This document shows positions 9,643 through 18,417 of a stretch of 64,000 bases of DNA, piece by piece. Location: the NCBI GenBank assembly GCA_001603805.1, contig LUZY01000013.1:412723-476722 (forward strand), read 5' to 3'. Each line of letters begins with the position of its first letter. The stretch's first letter is position 1. Under the pieces are notes generated by a model. The model was not told the origin of the DNA, did no database searches, and saw only the letters and a program-made list of their open reading frames with translations. Both the position numbers and the translations under genes were made by a program. The DNA is from Deferribacterales bacterium Deferri_01 (GTDB taxonomy: Bacteria > Chrysiogenota > Deferribacteres > Deferribacterales > Geovibrionaceae).

Positions 9643-10491
9643 ATGCAACGGATTAATGAGTCTGACAAGCTTAAGAATATACTGGACTCGGTCAGGGATT
9701 TTCCTCCAATACCGCAGACGGCGTTTAAGGTAGTGAAAATCCTTGAAAATCCGGACTATCATGTGACAGACCTTGTCTACTGCGTATCAAAGGATATGGG
9801 GCTTACTACGGAGATCCTCCGTCTGGCGAACTCCGCCCTTTACAGCCCCTCATCCAAAATCTCCACCATAAAGCAGGCAATAACCTATCTGGGGATGAAC
9901 ACAGTAAAAAACCTTGTAATATCCCTCTCTTCCAAAGCGCTCTTTGGTTCCGGAAATCTGCGCCTTCTTGAGCAGAAACTGTGGGAGCATTCGCTTACAG
10001 TCGCCATAGGCGCCAGACTCGCAGCGCTTAAAGTTAAACCCTCTCTTGCGGAAGAATGTTTCATAATAGGACTTTTACATGACCTTGGTCAGCTTATACT
10101 GGCAAAAGAGGTAAGCAGCTATGAAACAATAGTTCAGGATGCTTACAATAAAATGCTTGATCTGAGACAGATGGAAAATGACACTCTGGGGTTTGACCAC
10201 ACTGATGTGGGAGGGCTCGCTCTTGAAAAATGGGGAATGCCCGAACACCTGACTGATGTGGTACGGTGGCACCACCAGCCGGACAGAAGCAAGTATAAAG
10301 ACTTGGCACATCTGATATGCTTTGCCAATAATCTTACCAAATCAAAGCTTATAGGAATAAACAATCACCACGATACAGAAAAGTTTCAGAACTCAATGAA
10401 ATATCTAGGAATAGTACCGGAGGACGCTGATGAGCTTGAAACAGCACTTATGGACATATACGGAAAAGAGAAAGAACTTTTTAAAATTTAG
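9643..10491 (+). CDS. HDOD-domain signalling protein
   Basis: The first part (about residues 13-205) is an HDOD domain: FPPIPQTAFKVVKILENPDY, then DMGLTTEILRLANSALY, and ITYLGMNTVKNLVISLS. An HD-like GLLHDLGQLIL follows. HDOD proteins resemble HD-GYP and HD phosphohydrolases but usually lack the full catalytic set; they act in signalling, often linked to motility or c-di-GMP. The ATG at 9643 is preferred over the TTG at 9640. The last 62 bases overlap the following lipoprotein gene. Confidence 0.88.
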   Translation: MQRINESDKLKNILDSVRDFPPIPQTAFKVVKILENPDYHVTDLVYCVSKDMGLTTEILRLANSALYSPSSKISTIKQAITYLGMNTVKNLVISLSSKALFGSGNLRLLEQKLWEHSLTVAIGARLAALKVKPSLAEECFIIGLLHDLGQLILAKEVSSYETIVQDAYNKMLDLRQMENDTLGFDHTDVGGLALEKWGMPEHLTDVVRWHHQPDRSKYKDLAHLICFANNLTKSKLIGINNHHDTEKFQNSMKYLGIVPEDADELETALMDIYGKEKELFKI

Positions 10492-10972
10492 CATCTTCCT
10501 TTGCGCCTGCGTCTTTGCAGTATCATGCGCAGGAGCGCCGCTCAATTACAAACCGACCAACGAACTTCGTGAGGATTACGGTTATGTTGCCGCATCTGAA
10601 CATTTCAGGGCTTTTTATGACTTCAGTCCTATGGGCAGCGGGATAATAGTAAAAGGCGTAATACAGAACATAAGCCGTACATTCGCCAGCAACGTTACTC
10701 TGGACGTTTCCGATTCTCTCCGCGGTCAGTTTCAGGAAAAATCCCACGTATTCAAAAATCTTGGCAGCATCAAAATGCTCAGTCACAAATCCTTTGAGTT
10801 TTATGTGCCGTCAAAGGATGAAAAAGAGCTTGTAATTGTGTACGAATTCATGCCGTCCGCAGAAGATACATTTGTTAAACAGGGGCAGACAACAGCAGAC
10901 ACCCCTGATTATTTCTTTCAGCCCATAAAAGGCACAATAAAGCTTATGCTGACTAAAAAAGATAATAAATAG
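10430..10972 (+). CDS. Putative lipoprotein of unknown function
   Basis: A 180-residue protein with a basic N-terminus, a hydrophobic segment and a lipobox-like AVSCAG at about residues 30-35, so it is probably a lipid-anchored periplasmic protein. The remainder is beta-rich, with a pattern (VKGVIQNISRTFASNVTLDV) like FxLYD-type or similar immunoglobulin-like folds. The ATG lies inside the HDOD gene, but an excellent GGAGG at 10419-10423, six bases upstream, supports this start and implies coupled translation. It is the last gene of the operon and is followed by a terminator. Function unknown. Confidence 0.7.
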   Translation: MSLKQHLWTYTEKRKNFLKFSIFLCACVFAVSCAGAPLNYKPTNELREDYGYVAASEHFRAFYDFSPMGSGIIVKGVIQNISRTFASNVTLDVSDSLRGQFQEKSHVFKNLGSIKMLSHKSFEFYVPSKDEKELVIVYEFMPSAEDTFVKQGQTTADTPDYFFQPIKGTIKLMLTKKDNK

Positions 10973-10987
10973 AAACGCTTATAAATG

Positions 10988-11010
10988 CCGCCGGTAACAC
11001 CGGCGGTTTT
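10988..11010 (+). terminator. Rho-independent terminator
   Basis: A perfect 7-bp stem CCGCCGG/CCGGCGG with loop TAACA, directly followed by TTTT. It closes the operon that ends with the lipoprotein gene. Confidence 0.88.
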
Positions 11011-11784
11011 CACTTCCTCACCGCTTCTGATCCATTCTGCACAAATTTAATTCAAATTTATATTTTTTACATCTGATGTAATTTTTATATGTTAAAATAT
11101 CATAAATAGGTTAAAAACCACTGTATATTATAAGGCAGTTTCTCTGCCGGATTGTTCATATTCATTTTTCCTCTGACTGTTGACAGTCAAAATCTGAAAT
11201 TTCTCATAATTTTAAACTACTTAAATAAAAATAATTCAACATCATAAAAACACAGTTCTATTTATATTATATATTAAATACACTAAATCTGAAAAACCAT
11301 GAGTGGTGGCTTAAGCTATATATATTTTACATATATTCAGGTTTTAATGTTAAATACACTTTTGACATGGTAAACAAGTGTAAGAATGAGTTTAAAAAAC
11401 ATAAAAAAATGCTATTTACAAATATTTTATATATAAAAACACTTTAACATATAACTAGAATAGCGAAGAGGTGAAAAAGTTTTAATTTTGACTTATATAA
11501 ACTTTTTTTAAAGAAACATTGAGCATATTAATGCAGTCCAATACTTAGTTTTTACCGTAACTTAGAAATGGTAAAATTGTATACTGCACACAAACTATCT
11601 ATAATACAGGATTTTTTAATGTTGACAATTTTAAAACGCTTTACTATTCTCTGAGTAGAAAAATAGGTTAATTAAAAACTCACAAATTAACCTGAATTTC
11701 ACAAGGCATAGGGAGGTTGCTGAAACAGAAAAACCGGACAGCCAATTTCGGAGTACAGAAATAACCTAGCGAGGTGTTGTTTTT
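11011..11784 (+). promoter_or_regulatory. Long AT-rich leader region of the organic-acid symporter operon
   Basis: These 774 bases hold no plausible gene. They are strongly AT-rich, with many short A and T runs. A candidate promoter is TTGTAT at 11577-11582, 17 bases, then a perfect TATAAT at 11600-11605. A small perfect hairpin TGACTG/CAGTCA lies at 11174-11189. From 11711 the sequence becomes less AT-rich and can fold: AGGTT 11714-11718 with AACCT 11763-11767 and, inside, GCTG 11719-11722 with CAGC 11739-11742, just before the ribosome binding site. No known riboswitch class was recognised. Confidence 0.45.
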
Positions 11785-12039
11785 ATGGAAAAGTCACATG
11801 AGCTTTACTGGAAAAAAGTATTAGGACTGATTCGCAATGTCCTGATCGTATGGTTCTTATGCTCTTACGCAGCAGGAATAATGTTTTCAAGCGTGCTGGA
11901 CAAAATCAAACTGGGCGGCTACCCCCTCGGTTTCTGGTTTGCACAGCAGGGCTCCATCTATATCTTTGTCGCTCTTATTTTCATCTATGCGAAACTCATG
12001 GGCAAGATAGACGAAGAGTTTGATGTAGCAGAGAAATAA
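11785..12039 (+). CDS. DUF4212 small subunit of sodium:solute symporter
   Basis: An 84-residue protein with two membrane helices (about 15-36 and 48-70). It carries the family features ELYWKKVLGLIRNVLIVWF and FWFAQQGSIYIFVALIFIYA. DUF4212 proteins are found next to the VC_2705-type symporter and are thought to form its small subunit. The large subunit begins 10 bases downstream after a GGAGG-type site. The product presumably sits in the inner membrane and assembles with the transporter; the exact role is not established. Confidence 0.9.
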   Translation: MEKSHELYWKKVLGLIRNVLIVWFLCSYAAGIMFSSVLDKIKLGGYPLGFWFAQQGSIYIFVALIFIYAKLMGKIDEEFDVAEK

Positions 12040-12049
12040 GGAGGGGACA

Positions 12050-13855
12050 ATGAGTTTACAGGCAACAACGTATCTGGTAGTCGGCTTGACATTTGCCCTC
12101 TACATAGGAATCGCCTTCTGGGCGCGTGCGGGCAGCACAAAAGAGTTTTATGTCGCAGGCGGCGGTGTGCATCCGGTATTAAACGGTATGGCAACCGGAG
12201 CAGACTGGATGTCTGCGGCGTCCTTCATATCAATGGCAGGAATGATCGGTTACATGGGTTACGGCGGCGCTCTGTTCCTTATGGGATGGACAGGCGGATA
12301 TGTTCTTCTCGCTATGCTTCTTGCACCTTACCTGAGAAAATTCGGAAAATTTACAGTACCTGATTTCTTTAAAGCACGTTTCTACTCCGACACAGCAACA
12401 ATTGTGGCGGTTATTTGTCTTCTGGTAGCTTCAACCACGTATATTATCGGTCAGATGACCGGTGTTGGCGTGGCGTTTTCCCGCTTTCTCGGCGTATCAA
12501 ACAACATGGGTGTTATAATCGGTATGGCGATAGTTTTCATGTATGCAGTTTTCGGTGGTATGAAAGGCATAACCTATACCCAGGTTGCACAGTACTGCGT
12601 ACTGATTCTTGCTTACACTATCCCCGCTATATTCATATCATTCCACCTTACCGGCAACCCTATTCCCCAGCTTGGTCTCGGTTCTGTTTTCACAGGCTCT
12701 GATATGTATCTGCTTGAAAAGCTTGATCATATCGTAAACGATCTGGGATTCGGCAAATACACCACAGCGGTTCCGGGCGATAAACTGAACATGTTTGTTT
12801 ACACAGTATCACTGATGATCGGTACGGCGGGTCTTCCCCACGTTATCATTCGCTTCTTTACTGTTCCCAAGGTTAAGGATGCCCGTTCTTCAGCAGGCTG
12901 GGCGTTGGTTTTCATAGCCATTCTTTACACAACAGCTCCTGCTGTTGCTGCTATGGCTCGCCTTAACCTTCACTCCACAATAAACACTGCTGTCCAGTCT
13001 GGCGGCGATGTTTTTGCAGAAGAAGCAAGCATACAATACGACAACCGTCCTGAGTGGTTCAAACGCTGGGAAGTTACAGGACTTCTTAAGTTTGAAGACA
13101 AAAATAATGACGGACGTATTCAGTACTACAATGACAAGTCCAAAGATGCCGAATTCCTCTCCAAAGCTGAAGCAGCTGGCTGGCAGGGCAATGAACTCGG
13201 CGTAAACGTGGATATTATGGTTCTTGCAAACCCCGAAATCGCAAGGCTTCCCAACTGGGTCATAGCACTTGTGGCAGCGGGCGGTCTTGCGGCTGCTCTT
13301 TCAACGGCAGCAGGTCTTCTCCTTGCTATATCGTCCGCAGTTTCACATGACCTTCTTAAAAACATGTTCATGAAGGATCTCAGCGAAAAAGGCGAGCTGA
13401 TGGCAGGAAGAATAGCAATGGCTTTCGCTATAGTCGGAGCCGGATATCTGGGGATGAACCCCCCTGACTTCGCAGCAGGTACAGTGGCAATAGCCTTCGG
13501 TCTTGCGGCTGCTTCCATCTTCCCCGCTCTTATGATGGGAATATTCAGCAAAACAATGAACAAGCAGGGCGCAATAGCGGGCATGCTTGCCGGTCTCTTT
13601 GCTACAATGTTCTATGTGTTTGCTCACACAGGGATATTCTACATCAAAGGCACTGAGTTTTACCAGTTCTTCGGCGGGAAAGATTTCTTCTTCGGCATAT
13701 CTCCCAACGCGTTTGGAGCAATAGGCGCAGTAATAAACTTTGCAGTGGCATTCGCTGTTAAGAACATGACAACGCCTGTTCCTGAGCATATTGCAGAAAT
13801 GGTAGAGAACGTACGTATCCCCAGAGGCGCAGGCGAAGCCACCGGCGGACACTAA
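12050..13855 (+). CDS. Sodium:solute symporter, VC_2705 subfamily (acetate-type organic acid uptake)
   Basis: A 601-residue transporter of the SSS family, probably with 13 helices. The N-terminal half has FYVAGGGVHPVLNGMATGADWMS and a GYGG-rich segment typical of ActP-like transporters. Compared with ActP there is an extra soluble loop at about residues 305-395. It contains DKNNDGRIQYYN (350-361), which matches an EF-hand-type calcium loop at positions 1, 3, 5, 6 and 8. The adjoining DUF4212 protein marks the VC_2705 subfamily. The substrate is probably acetate or another short monocarboxylate, inferred from the family and from the nearby acetyl-CoA-synthetase-like gene. The downstream hairpin suggests uncoupling of expression from the following genes. 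Confidence 0.9.
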   Translation: MSLQATTYLVVGLTFALYIGIAFWARAGSTKEFYVAGGGVHPVLNGMATGADWMSAASFISMAGMIGYMGYGGALFLMGWTGGYVLLAMLLAPYLRKFGKFTVPDFFKARFYSDTATIVAVICLLVASTTYIIGQMTGVGVAFSRFLGVSNNMGVIIGMAIVFMYAVFGGMKGITYTQVAQYCVLILAYTIPAIFISFHLTGNPIPQLGLGSVFTGSDMYLLEKLDHIVNDLGFGKYTTAVPGDKLNMFVYTVSLMIGTAGLPHVIIRFFTVPKVKDARSSAGWALVFIAILYTTAPAVAAMARLNLHSTINTAVQSGGDVFAEEASIQYDNRPEWFKRWEVTGLLKFEDKNNDGRIQYYNDKSKDAEFLSKAEAAGWQGNELGVNVDIMVLANPEIARLPNWVIALVAAGGLAAALSTAAGLLLAISSAVSHDLLKNMFMKDLSEKGELMAGRIAMAFAIVGAGYLGMNPPDFAAGTVAIAFGLAAASIFPALMMGIFSKTMNKQGAIAGMLAGLFATMFYVFAHTGIFYIKGTEFYQFFGGKDFFFGISPNAFGAIGAVINFAVAFAVKNMTTPVPEHIAEMVENVRIPRGAGEATGGH

Positions 13856-13892
13856 TAGACCTCTTTCCTGAATTGGAAAGGAAATGATTGAC

Positions 13893-13927
13893 ACTGTCCC
13901 GCCGGAAGCGTCTTCCGGCGGGACAGT
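13893..13927 (+). terminator. Long perfect hairpin after the symporter gene
   Basis: A perfect 16-bp stem (13893-13908 pairs with 13912-13927) with a CGT loop. It is GC-rich in the middle but has only TT after the stem, so it is not a textbook terminator. It may stop part of the transcripts or protect the symporter mRNA from 3' decay. It lies between the symporter and the next gene, and rules out the upstream start of that gene. Confidence 0.7.
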
Positions 13928-13977
13928 TTATAAAGCAAAGGCAGAAAACCGCCTATGCTGAACATAAGGAGCTTAAA

Positions 13978-14355
13978 ATGAATTATTCTTCATACGTCAG
14001 CCTTGCTCTTACGTGGGTATTATTCCTTGCACTTTTTCCGTTGACTTTTTTCTGGCTTCGCAGGGCTTGGCGCATTTTTATAAAGAATGACTACTCCGAA
14101 GTTGCCCTCAAAAGAGGAGAACAGCCTGCGAACCCTAAAAAATGGGCGCCGTTTACAGGAACAGTCAACCTTGTTGCCGGTCTCTTCACGCTCTGGACTG
14201 CTTTCGGCGTAATAGCTCTGGGTTATCCTTATGATAAATGGTCCGCAATGGCGGGAATCACAATCTGGGGGAAAATATTTGCTGACTTTATACTCCGTCA
14301 GCAGGCGCACCCCATGGTATTCGGCAAAAAAAAGAAAACAGCCGCCGCTGAATAA
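13978..14355 (+). CDS. Small inner-membrane protein of the symporter operon, unknown function
   Basis: A 125-residue protein with about three hydrophobic segments (about 6-25, 55-78 and 86-104) and a lysine-rich tail. I do not recognise a family. The open frame extends upstream to 13888, but that would translate through the large hairpin. The ATG at 13978 has AAGGAG at 13966-13971, six bases away, and is the better start. Its place between the symporter and the cNMP/CBS regulator suggests an accessory role in transport or in membrane attachment of the regulator, which is inference only. Confidence 0.7.
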   Translation: MNYSSYVSLALTWVLFLALFPLTFFWLRRAWRIFIKNDYSEVALKRGEQPANPKKWAPFTGTVNLVAGLFTLWTAFGVIALGYPYDKWSAMAGITIWGKIFADFILRQQAHPMVFGKKKKTAAAE

Positions 14356-14394
14356 TACTCACTGTCTACGTTTTCATATTTCAGCTTCATCAGA

Positions 14395-14420
14395 AAAAGT
14401 CTCCGGCGGGAGACTTTTTT
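14395..14420 (+). terminator. Rho-independent terminator
   Basis: AGTCTCC/GGAGACT stem with a GGCG loop, A-rich upstream and TTTTTT downstream. It lies between the small membrane protein gene and the DUF294 gene. A TATAAT at 14423-14428 immediately after it may be the -10 of a promoter for the next gene. Confidence 0.85.
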
Positions 14421-14460
14421 GTTATAATGACACAAAGTATTCATTCACGGGGTAAAGATT

Positions 14461-16380
14461 ATGATCGATCTTAAGCAGCTGCGCGAATGCGAACCATTTA
14501 ACCATATTTCTGAAAAAGCCGCAGATGAGCTGGAAGCATTATCAAAAACCGCAGTGTATCCTGCGGATACTGTAATATTTACTCAAAAATCAAACCCCAG
14601 CGGTTTTTTGTATTTCATACGGAAAGGTCAGGTTGAAATAAGCGCCGAAACCAGTGAAGGCGTTGAAATGGTGGTCGACTACCGCAATATCGGCGGCTTC
14701 TTCGGCTGGTCTCCTATCTTCACGGGAGAAACATACGCAGCAGGAGCAAAAACAACTGAAGAAACCCACTGCCTGCTCATTCCCAAAGAGCCGTTACTTG
14801 CCCTCGCACAGCAGTACCCGATAATATCCAACTACTTCAACAAGGCGATCTATTCCCAGATACGCAAACTATACAGAGAGATGACGGAACACAAGTCTCT
14901 CGATCCTGTTGCACAAATGGAGGCCTACCCTTTTCAGAAGCGTTTAAGGGAAATGATGTCCAGACCTGTAAAAACGTGCCGCATGAATACTCCCGTACAG
15001 GAAGTCGCACTGAAAATGACCGAACTGGATATTGCTGCCATAGTCGTTTGCGATGAAAACGGAAAAATGACAGGAATAGTAACAGAAAGAGATATGGTGA
15101 GGAAAGTTCTTGCAACAGATACGGAAAACTGCCTCAAACATTATACCGCAAAGGATGTAATGACGCCTAATCCTTATTTTATGACCCCTGACACATACAT
15201 GTATGAAGCGGCAACTTTTATGCTCCGCCACAGCATAAGGCATCTGCCCATAATTGAGGGCAGTTCAATTGCGGGGATTGTATCAATACAGGATCTGATG
15301 AAATTCCGCAGCCAGAAATCAATGCTCCTTGTGGGAAGCGCAAAAGAAGCTGAAACCATAGAGGAACTCACCCAAATCAGGGGTGAAATATTTAAAGTAG
15401 CAAAGATACTGCTTGCGGAAAACCGCTCACACGTTGAAACAATGGAGATCCTGTCATACATCCACCACAGCATAATACGACGCTGCTTTGAGCTGGTTAT
15501 GCTTTCAATGATAAAAGAGGGGCACAAGGCTCCTCCGATAAAATATTCATTTATCATAATGGGAAGCGGCGGGCGTAAGGAAATGCTCCTCGGACCCGAC
15601 CAGGATAACGGTTTCATCTTTGAAGACTACCCTGAAGAACTTCATGAAGAGGTTGAGTCGTTCTTTGATCCTCTGGCGGAAAGGCTGGTTACTGCTTTGG
15701 CGGATGTGGGCTACCCGCTTTGCAACGGGCAGGTTATGGTAAACAATCCGAGCTGGCGTGGACGGCTTTCCGAGTGGAAAGAGCGTGTCAGCAGGTGGAT
15801 TCGTGTACCCGAACCGCAGAGGGTGCGTTATTCATCCATTTTTTTTGACTTCATGCCCATTCTCGGAGAGGAGTCACTCTGTGAAAGCCTGCGTGAAACA
15901 GTATTTCAGGAGATTAAAGCTAATCCGCTGTTCCTGTTTCAGATGATGGAGCTGGATTTCAAACATAAGGTTCCCCTCAATCTCATAGGCAGGTTTATAA
16001 CTTCGGGTGAAAAAGACCACAAGGGCAAGCTCTCCCTCAAGGAAAACGGCAGTATTTTCATTGTAGACTGCGCCAGAATGTTCACTCTTCAGCAGGGAAT
16101 ACATGCAGTGACAACCCTTGACAGACTTGATGTTCTTCAGGAAAAAAAGCTGTTCAACAGATCCACAATCGAAAACCTTAAAGCAGCCTTTGAATCGTTC
16201 ACTTACCTGCGTTTACAAAACGAGATAAACCTCATTGAACAGGGAGAATACCCCAGTCATTATCTTGACCCCGATACCCTGAGCGAGCAGGAAGCAGATC
16301 TGCTGAAAGAAGCATTTAAAGTAACCAGCAAGCTTCAGGATTCCACTAAGAGATATTTTTCAAAAATAATAGGACGCTGA
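14461..16380 (+). CDS. cNMP-binding / CBS / DUF294 putative nucleotidyltransferase regulator
   Basis: A 639-residue cytosolic protein in four parts: a cyclic-nucleotide-binding-like domain (about 10-130), a CBS pair (about 155-280), a DUF294 nucleotidyltransferase-like domain (about 320-470) and its C-terminal helical domain. The nucleotidyltransferase motif GSGGRKE at 368-374 with DQDNG at 380-384 resembles the active site of GlnD-type uridylyltransferases. A protein-modifying or nucleotide-sensing role is therefore possible. Such genes are often found beside VC_2705-type symporters. The ligands are unknown; CBS pairs commonly bind adenine nucleotides. The start ATG at 14461 is the first in frame after the terminator. 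Confidence 0.85.
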   Translation: MIDLKQLRECEPFNHISEKAADELEALSKTAVYPADTVIFTQKSNPSGFLYFIRKGQVEISAETSEGVEMVVDYRNIGGFFGWSPIFTGETYAAGAKTTEETHCLLIPKEPLLALAQQYPIISNYFNKAIYSQIRKLYREMTEHKSLDPVAQMEAYPFQKRLREMMSRPVKTCRMNTPVQEVALKMTELDIAAIVVCDENGKMTGIVTERDMVRKVLATDTENCLKHYTAKDVMTPNPYFMTPDTYMYEAATFMLRHSIRHLPIIEGSSIAGIVSIQDLMKFRSQKSMLLVGSAKEAETIEELTQIRGEIFKVAKILLAENRSHVETMEILSYIHHSIIRRCFELVMLSMIKEGHKAPPIKYSFIIMGSGGRKEMLLGPDQDNGFIFEDYPEELHEEVESFFDPLAERLVTALADVGYPLCNGQVMVNNPSWRGRLSEWKERVSRWIRVPEPQRVRYSSIFFDFMPILGEESLCESLRETVFQEIKANPLFLFQMMELDFKHKVPLNLIGRFITSGEKDHKGKLSLKENGSIFIVDCARMFTLQQGIHAVTTLDRLDVLQEKKLFNRSTIENLKAAFESFTYLRLQNEINLIEQGEYPSHYLDPDTLSEQEADLLKEAFKVTSKLQDSTKRYFSKIIGR

Positions 16381-16528
16381 AAACAAAACATGGGAATTGT
16401 CAGCAAATAATTTAAAAACCGATTTAAGATAATTTATTTTTAAATCGTGTATTAGTATAATAGATATAATTTTAATAACTGTACATTTTTAAACATATGT
16501 GTTATTTTTCAGCATACAGAGGTGGATC

Positions 16529-18406
16529 ATGTCCATTTATTCCAGACTTGCAGATAACTGCAAAAACTTCCAGCGGCACTCTCTTAACAAAGCAGAAATG
16601 GATAAAATACGTTCACTAAGCAGCGATTATGAAAAGCTGCATGACTATCTGGCGAAAAGATATCTCGTATGGGAAAAGGAATACACCTCTCTGTACTGGG
16701 GTGAGAAGCTTGCTCCCAGATTTTATGAGAACGGAACGCTATGTGCCCTTGAAAATATACTCGGCAAACACCTTACAACCACTAAGAAAAACAAAGCAGC
16801 AATAATATGGAAAGGTGCTGATCACGCCCAGATGGTTTATACATATCAGTCACTTTATTCCGAAGTGATCAAATGCGCCTCGGCACTCAAAAAACTCGGA
16901 CTGAAAAAAGGAGATAAGGTTCTCCTTCACCTTCCGAACATACCGGAGCTTATTATAGCCATGCTCGCATGTGTGAAGCTGGGTGCTGTTCACATTGTTT
17001 ATCACACAAGCTACTCTACTGACTCTCTTGCAGACAGAATAAACGACTGCCGACCGAAGATAATCATCACTTCAGACGGAACAGTAACTGCCAATCAGAA
17101 TCTTAAGAACAAACTGGACAACGCACTTATAATCTCAGACCACCAGCCCCAGTACTGCATAGTGGTGGAAAGGGTTTCAAAAAGAGTTCATATGAAGCCC
17201 CTGCGGGATATATGGTTCCATGATTTGATAAGCGATGAGCATTACTCCATAGCCAAAAATCATGGTCAGGAGTACGCAAACGCTGAAGATCCCATGTTCA
17301 TGCTCTACACCTCCACAAATATGAAAGACCCTAAAGCGCTGGTTTTTCATACCGCAGGTTATCTGCTTTGGGCGTATTTCTCTTATTTACTGATGTTTGA
17401 TGCCCGTGATACAGACACATTCTGGTGTACGGCAGATATCGCATGGATAACCGGACACTCCTATCTGGTATACGGTCCTCTGATGGCCGGTGAAACTGTT
17501 CTGGTGTTTGAAGACACAATAGACATGGACAATGCACACAGATTTTACGATATATGTGATAAATTCTGTGTAAACAAACTATATACCCGTCCGTCAATAT
17601 TGAAATCTCTTATGAACGCAGCGCAAAAAAAGAAGAAGTATATGAAGCTCGACACTCTTGAACTGATAGCCACCGGCGGAGAGAAAATGACAGACGATGT
17701 CAGAGAGTGGGCAGCAAAAGCACTGGGTAATTATAATGCCGCCCTTTTCGACATATACTCGATAACAGAGACCGGAGGCGCAATTGCATCAGCCATTCCC
17801 GGATATGAAGAATGCAGACCGGGTACCGTGGCAAAGGCTCTGCCCGGCGTTTCTGTAAGCATAATCAACAACGCCAGCGGAGAAATTCTCCCCGAAGCGG
17901 GAACTCAGGGGGCTCTGGTTCTGGACAGACCAATGCCCTCCCTCTGCCGGACTATAAATAATTCCTATGACACTTATAAAAAAATTTACTGGAAATCTTA
18001 TAATAATCATGTATTCTTCAAAACAGGAGACTCCGCAGAGATTAATTCCGAAGGGTATCTTACCCTTAAAGGCAGGCTTGACGATGTTCTCCACCTGGGC
18101 GGTAAAAGGCTCAGTTTGATTGAGATTGAAGAAGCAATAAAAACACACGACAACGTTGAAGATTGCGCCGTAGTCAGCATTCCCGATGAGAAGCGCGGGG
18201 ATGCCCTTATTGCGTTCAGCGTTCTGAAAAAAGAGATAGATGAAAGCTATCACGACACTACGGTTCGGGAATTGAGAGAGCGGATTATTGAAGAAATAGG
18301 AGAAATCGCTCTGCCCAGTGAAATAAGATTCACACGGACACTGCCGAAATCTCCCGACGGGGTTATCCTCCGTGATCTGCTTAAAGATATAGCAATGCAG
18401 ATGTAA
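16529..18406 (+). CDS. Acetyl-CoA-synthetase-like protein lacking catalytic residues (probable pseudoenzyme)
   Basis: A 625-residue member of the AMP-forming acyl-CoA synthetase superfamily, closest in pattern to Acs. The N-terminal KAAIIWKG and YTYQSL stretches, SITETGG, GDSAEINSEGYL and GRLDDVLHLGGKRLSLIEIE are conserved. Two essential motifs are not. The P-loop, normally YTSGSTGKPKG, reads YTSTNMKDPKA (residues 260-270). The catalytic lysine in LPKxxxGK is valine: LPKSPDGVILR (605-615, valine codon 18362-18364). Adenylate formation should fail, so it may be a sensor or a partner of the regulators around it. The ATG at 16529 follows AGAGGTGG; an upstream in-frame start at 16499 has no such site. 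The CBS gene follows 11 bases later. Confidence 0.85.
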   Translation: MSIYSRLADNCKNFQRHSLNKAEMDKIRSLSSDYEKLHDYLAKRYLVWEKEYTSLYWGEKLAPRFYENGTLCALENILGKHLTTTKKNKAAIIWKGADHAQMVYTYQSLYSEVIKCASALKKLGLKKGDKVLLHLPNIPELIIAMLACVKLGAVHIVYHTSYSTDSLADRINDCRPKIIITSDGTVTANQNLKNKLDNALIISDHQPQYCIVVERVSKRVHMKPLRDIWFHDLISDEHYSIAKNHGQEYANAEDPMFMLYTSTNMKDPKALVFHTAGYLLWAYFSYLLMFDARDTDTFWCTADIAWITGHSYLVYGPLMAGETVLVFEDTIDMDNAHRFYDICDKFCVNKLYTRPSILKSLMNAAQKKKKYMKLDTLELIATGGEKMTDDVREWAAKALGNYNAALFDIYSITETGGAIASAIPGYEECRPGTVAKALPGVSVSIINNASGEILPEAGTQGALVLDRPMPSLCRTINNSYDTYKKIYWKSYNNHVFFKTGDSAEINSEGYLTLKGRLDDVLHLGGKRLSLIEIEEAIKTHDNVEDCAVVSIPDEKRGDALIAFSVLKKEIDESYHDTTVRELRERIIEEIGEIALPSEIRFTRTLPKSPDGVILRDLLKDIAMQM

Positions 18407-18417
18407 AGGAGTCAGAT

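Noticed and set aside
13888-13977. Upstream start of the 125-residue membrane protein
   Set aside because: It would translate a 16-bp hairpin and add a basic segment; a good ribosome binding site marks 13978.
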